A stretch of 64,000 nucleotides of DNA from Diphasiastrum complanatum (Eukaryota > Streptophyta > Lycopodiopsida > Lycopodiales > Lycopodiaceae): positions 25,894,922 through 25,958,921 of the forward strand of contig CM055102.1 in NCBI GenBank assembly GCA_029204225.1, read 5' to 3'. Within the stretch, counting starts at the first letter, position 1. Every line of letters begins with the position of its first letter. Shown here piece after piece: positions 60,801 to 64,000 of the stretch. Below the pieces are notes generated by a model. That model ran no database searches. It had not been told where the DNA came from and saw only the letters and a program-made list of their open reading frames with translations. A program made the position numbers and the translations under genes.

Positions 60801-63560
60801 TTGGTTCATCAGGAACATTACACACTCCAAATCTAGTCGGATCCATATGATTTAGAATCTGCTCATCTGTAAGTTCAGCATTGCCATCATAAGTTAAGGC
60901 ATGACTCACGGGAACGAGTTCATCCTTAATCAGATCTGGTATAGGTTCCGTTGATATCCAGGCTACATTTAGCACATTTAGTGGAAACGTGATTGGTGTA
61001 TCCAAAGGTCGATCTAATAAGAAAATCTCGCTCAAATCTGATTGATTATCTTGTTGACACATATATCTTGCTGTACAATCAATCATTGCAAGAGCTTCAT
61101 TCCAATTGACAGTATCCGTTTGAGAATCGTAATGAACTCCCAAATTTTTCTCTGGTCGGTCACAAGTGTGATCCGTTGTTGACGAATCGTCATTCTCTTT
61201 TTGAACCACTGGTTTGATAGTCCAAGTTGTGGGATCAACTTTAACTGCACGTTCACGATTTTCAAAAGTGGTACCCCAGTTATGAATTACTTGTGCAACT
61301 CGTAACCGTGGATGTCCCAATAGAACTCGGTAGACGTTTGGCGCTTCTGGTAAGTCCATCACTACGAAAGTTATGACGAACTGTACTCCCACAATTTTGA
61401 CAGGTATATCTTCAACCATTCCTCGTGGACGAATTGTCGTTTGATCAGCTAGCTTAGTAGCAAAAGTAGCAGACTTGATCTTTGTAAGGCCCCATTTTGC
61501 ACATAGCTTCGTAGAGATCAGGTTAACTCCTGAACTGCCATCTATCACGGCTGCTTCTTTAAGAAATTGTCTATGCTGTATCGGCAGAGTAATATTCTTT
61601 TGTTCACTTTCCCAAGCGGCTCCAACATGGAGTACTTTGTTAGATTCTTCAAATCCAGCACAAAAAAATGGCTCCTGATGGACTTCTGGTTTGACTTGAG
61701 CTAACTTTTGCGCTAAGACTTCTTTTGCTTTTGGCACTAACTTCAGGAACTCTCCCAATGAAATATTGATCTTGCCAGACAAAATGTTCATGAGTAGTTC
61801 TGTTTGCGGTGCTTCTGGTTCAGTCATCTTGAAGGGTTCTTCATGATGATGTAACTGATCATTCATATCCGTATGTAATTTTCTTGGAGGCTGCAATGTG
61901 AAGACCGAACTTCAGCTGTTGCTTTAGCAGCTTCAAGCTCCTCTTTTTCTTGCTGATGTTTTATCCACTGTCTAATATCCTGATATCTTTGTTTTTTTGC
62001 ATTAAGATTTGGATAGACTCCCGATGCTGTTGGTATATCGTTCAATGGCATAGAATCAGCATGTATTGGATCCACGACTGGTTCTTTCTGCTTATGTGCT
62101 CTGGTGACAACCATCAAGGGTGCACTTGGTTTATTCTGAGCTACTAGTCTTTGCTTGATTGTTATCAAATTTACAGGTGCTATAGCTGGTGGTGGTTTCG
62201 TTCTTGCTAGAAAATCTTTATAGCAATGCCCATAGCCACAGTCACGACATAATGGTACAATTTTTTTTTATTTGGACATTTTGCAACTCTGTGATTTTCT
62301 CCGCATGCAAAGCATCCAAGTGGTGCTCTGGTCCAATTTCTAGAGGCTTGTTGTTGAGCGACAACATAAAGCATACTGTTATGAAGATCCACCTGAAGAT
62401 CCACTTGCTTGATCATTTCCATAGTTCCATTGCTCAGCACTTTCCTAAGGTTCGGGTTCCATCAAATTGGCAGGAGGAGCGGAGTGCTTTGGTGGGGCAG
62501 GTAAAGTTAAACGTTCTGGATATCCAAGAGCAGGTTGTCGAGGTCTTGCTGCTGGATTTCCTCCATACTGTGGTTCTCGATATCCCATTTGTGCATATCG
62601 TTGCTGAATTATCCGAGGGTTGAATTGCAAAAAACAGTCTCATGGTCAGGTGAATTACACAGATGGCAAACACTGATTTCCATTCGTTTTTTCAATTGAG
62701 GACACTCGTTCACTGTGTGATTTCCTGTACAATTAGAACACCAGACATTTTCCCTGGTAGGAAAAGTCTTTGCAAACTTCTCAGGTTCCTTGTTCGCTTG
62801 TCCGTGGAAATTTTCCAATGCTTTGATCTTCTCATCAAATTGTGACTGCAACTTTTTTATCTGTTTTTGCTGGTTCTTCCCAAGTTTCTCAAACTCATTG
62901 AGCATCATTTCTGCAATAGCGTTGGCATTCGTTGATGCAACAGTGGTAGATGTCGTAGTGGTCTGCCCTGCAGTATATGGCAACATACTGATATTTGGCT
63001 CATCGTCTGAATCTTCATCCTCCTCCAGAATTGCATCGTCCATAGCATTTTGCAAGAGTGCATACTCATTATGGCGTTTCAGCTCACGTCTGATCCTTTT
63101 AGGTAGGCCTGATAAAAACCACATAATCATGGCATTCTCGTTAATTAGTTCAGGTTCGATTCAGATCTGAGACATTTCACCCGTTCAATGTAATCTCGAA
63201 CCATTTCTCGTTTTCCCGTTTTAATTTTACTTAAAAGTAGGAAAAGGTCTTCCATAAACTTCCGCGGTTTGAATCGTGGATGAGGGCTTGTTTAACAACC
63301 TCCCAATCTGTACGTTCAGTTTCATCTTGATTATAGTACCAATCTTGTGCTGCACCTGTTAAGGCCATAAGAAACAACTTAAGTTTATCTTGAGGATAAA
63401 TCTCGCCATAGACTTCACAGGATTCAGCATAGATATGAAGAAATCTAACTGGATCTGTTAATCCATTATATTTGGGTAGATCCAATTGGGTTGCTCTTCT
63501 AACAATAATTGGATTGACTTCCTGTGGAGCACCTCCAGGAGCACCTCCAGGGGCAGCCAT
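57890..63560 (-). pseudogene. nearly full-length decayed Ty3/gypsy element F
   Basis: All domains are present on the minus strand. Gag starts at 63560 (MAAPGGAPGGAPQEVN) with YNGLTDPVRFLHIYAESCEV. Zinc fingers CSNCTGNHTVNEC and CHLCNSPDHETVFC lie at 62609-63130, CFACGENHRVAKC at about 62300 and CRDCGYGHC near 62240. Aspartic protease (AVIDGSSGVNLIS, about 61530) is in the 375-codon frame 60769-61896. RT spans 59897-60382, with FVYLDD-type YLDD at 59982-59993 after a frameshift. RNase H is at about 59340-59860. The integrase HHCC domain (CVLPHEVPDLIMFSHDG...CDVCQRA) is at 58732-59334, the core with IEIVSDRGTHF and KENGQAESSNK at 58102-58653, and the C-terminus reaches about 57890. At least five frame breaks divide it. 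It is the intact-order relative of gypsy E. Confidence 0.92.
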
Positions 63561-64000
63561 TTTTACAAATTTAGATCAAATAGATAATGAGATTGGATCT
63601 AGATTTTTCAATAAAAAAACTATTTCAGATCAGATTTGCTAGATCTATTCCACTTTTCAAGAATCTGATTCTATGAAAAAGTTTTCGAAATTCGATCAAT
63701 CGATACTTCTCAAAAATGATAAATCTCTTAGAATCCAAATCAGAATATATCAGATTTGATCCAAATTTTGACAGAGACTTGATCTGGAAAATCAGAAATT
63801 AAAAATAGGATTGGCGAAGGTTCACTAGGCGAAAGCTGGCTCGGCGAAGGTTCAACAATGTTATTTTGGGAAAAAAAACTCTCTGAACAACTTTTCTGAC
63901 AATTTCTTGGGAAATAACTTTCGTCGTCCTCTCAGGTGAAAGATCTGACACAGATACAACTATGGAAAAATGGACGAAGTTTTTTGACACAAGAAATTAT
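63561..64000 (-). other. gypsy F leader and possible start of its 5' LTR
   Basis: Non-coding. The text ggcgaaggttc appears twice at 63814-63862, together with ggcgaaagctgg, echoing the 3' regions of gypsy E and F. This suggests that LTR-related sequence begins here and continues past the right edge. No primer-binding site is clear. Confidence 0.45.

Overview
This is a plant nuclear window. It carries two host genes with plant-type products, and most of the rest is LTR-retrotransposon sequence (Ty1/copia and Ty3/gypsy) and long (GA)n tracts. One host gene is a GRIK/SnAK-type kinase split by introns of 4.0, 4.8 and at least 9.7 kb. The other is a GT47 exostosin-family glycosyltransferase with a single 102-bp intron. 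Introns swollen by retrotransposons suggest a large-genome land plant such as a gymnosperm or fern, but I cannot name the species. I saw no bacterial genes, rRNA, tRNA or CRISPR.

Layout. 1-9.7 kb is the outer part of the last visible GRIK intron; it holds a decayed full-coding copia (77-4338, +), an LTR, a copia fragment (4741-6062, -), a gypsy integrase scrap and an internally deleted copia (8202-9260, -). 9.7-21.1 kb holds seven GRIK exons on the minus strand, encoding about the first 290 residues; the kinase C-lobe lies past the left edge. Its two large internal introns carry copia LTR pieces and gypsy gag/integrase fragments. 21.1-23.8 kb is the upstream side of GRIK, with a cluster of GC-rich hairpins.

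25.3-28.7 kb is a copia insertion with intact target-site duplication (TSD) whose RT is replaced by unrelated DNA. 29.5-31.3 kb is a short non-coding element with two LTR-like repeats. 31.3-32.5 kb is a copia RT fragment. 34.2-39.0 kb is a decayed gypsy with a nested solo LTR that has a clear TSD. 39.7-41.9 kb is a copia fragment that continues into an unrelated 3' ORF.

43.2-43.9 kb is a satellite-like region with (GA)n/(CT)n embedded in larger repeat units. 46.2-47.7 kb is a decayed reverse transcriptase of a non-LTR type (RYIDDI motif, Penelope-like in appearance), followed by two interleaved inverted repeats. A young copia (47712-52056, 650-bp LTRs, TSD aggga) is inserted right there. The intact GT47 gene follows (52956-54509), with a copy of the 43.6-43.9 kb GA-bearing repeat in its leader. 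The right end is a decayed copia (55.7-57.2 kb) and a nearly full-length decayed gypsy on the minus strand (57.9-63.6 kb).

Only the kinase and the glycosyltransferase look like working genes. The most unusual signals are the non-LTR reverse transcriptase with its interleaved 3' inverted repeats, the two copia elements carrying foreign DNA, and the GA-containing repeat module shared between 43.7 kb and the glycosyltransferase leader.
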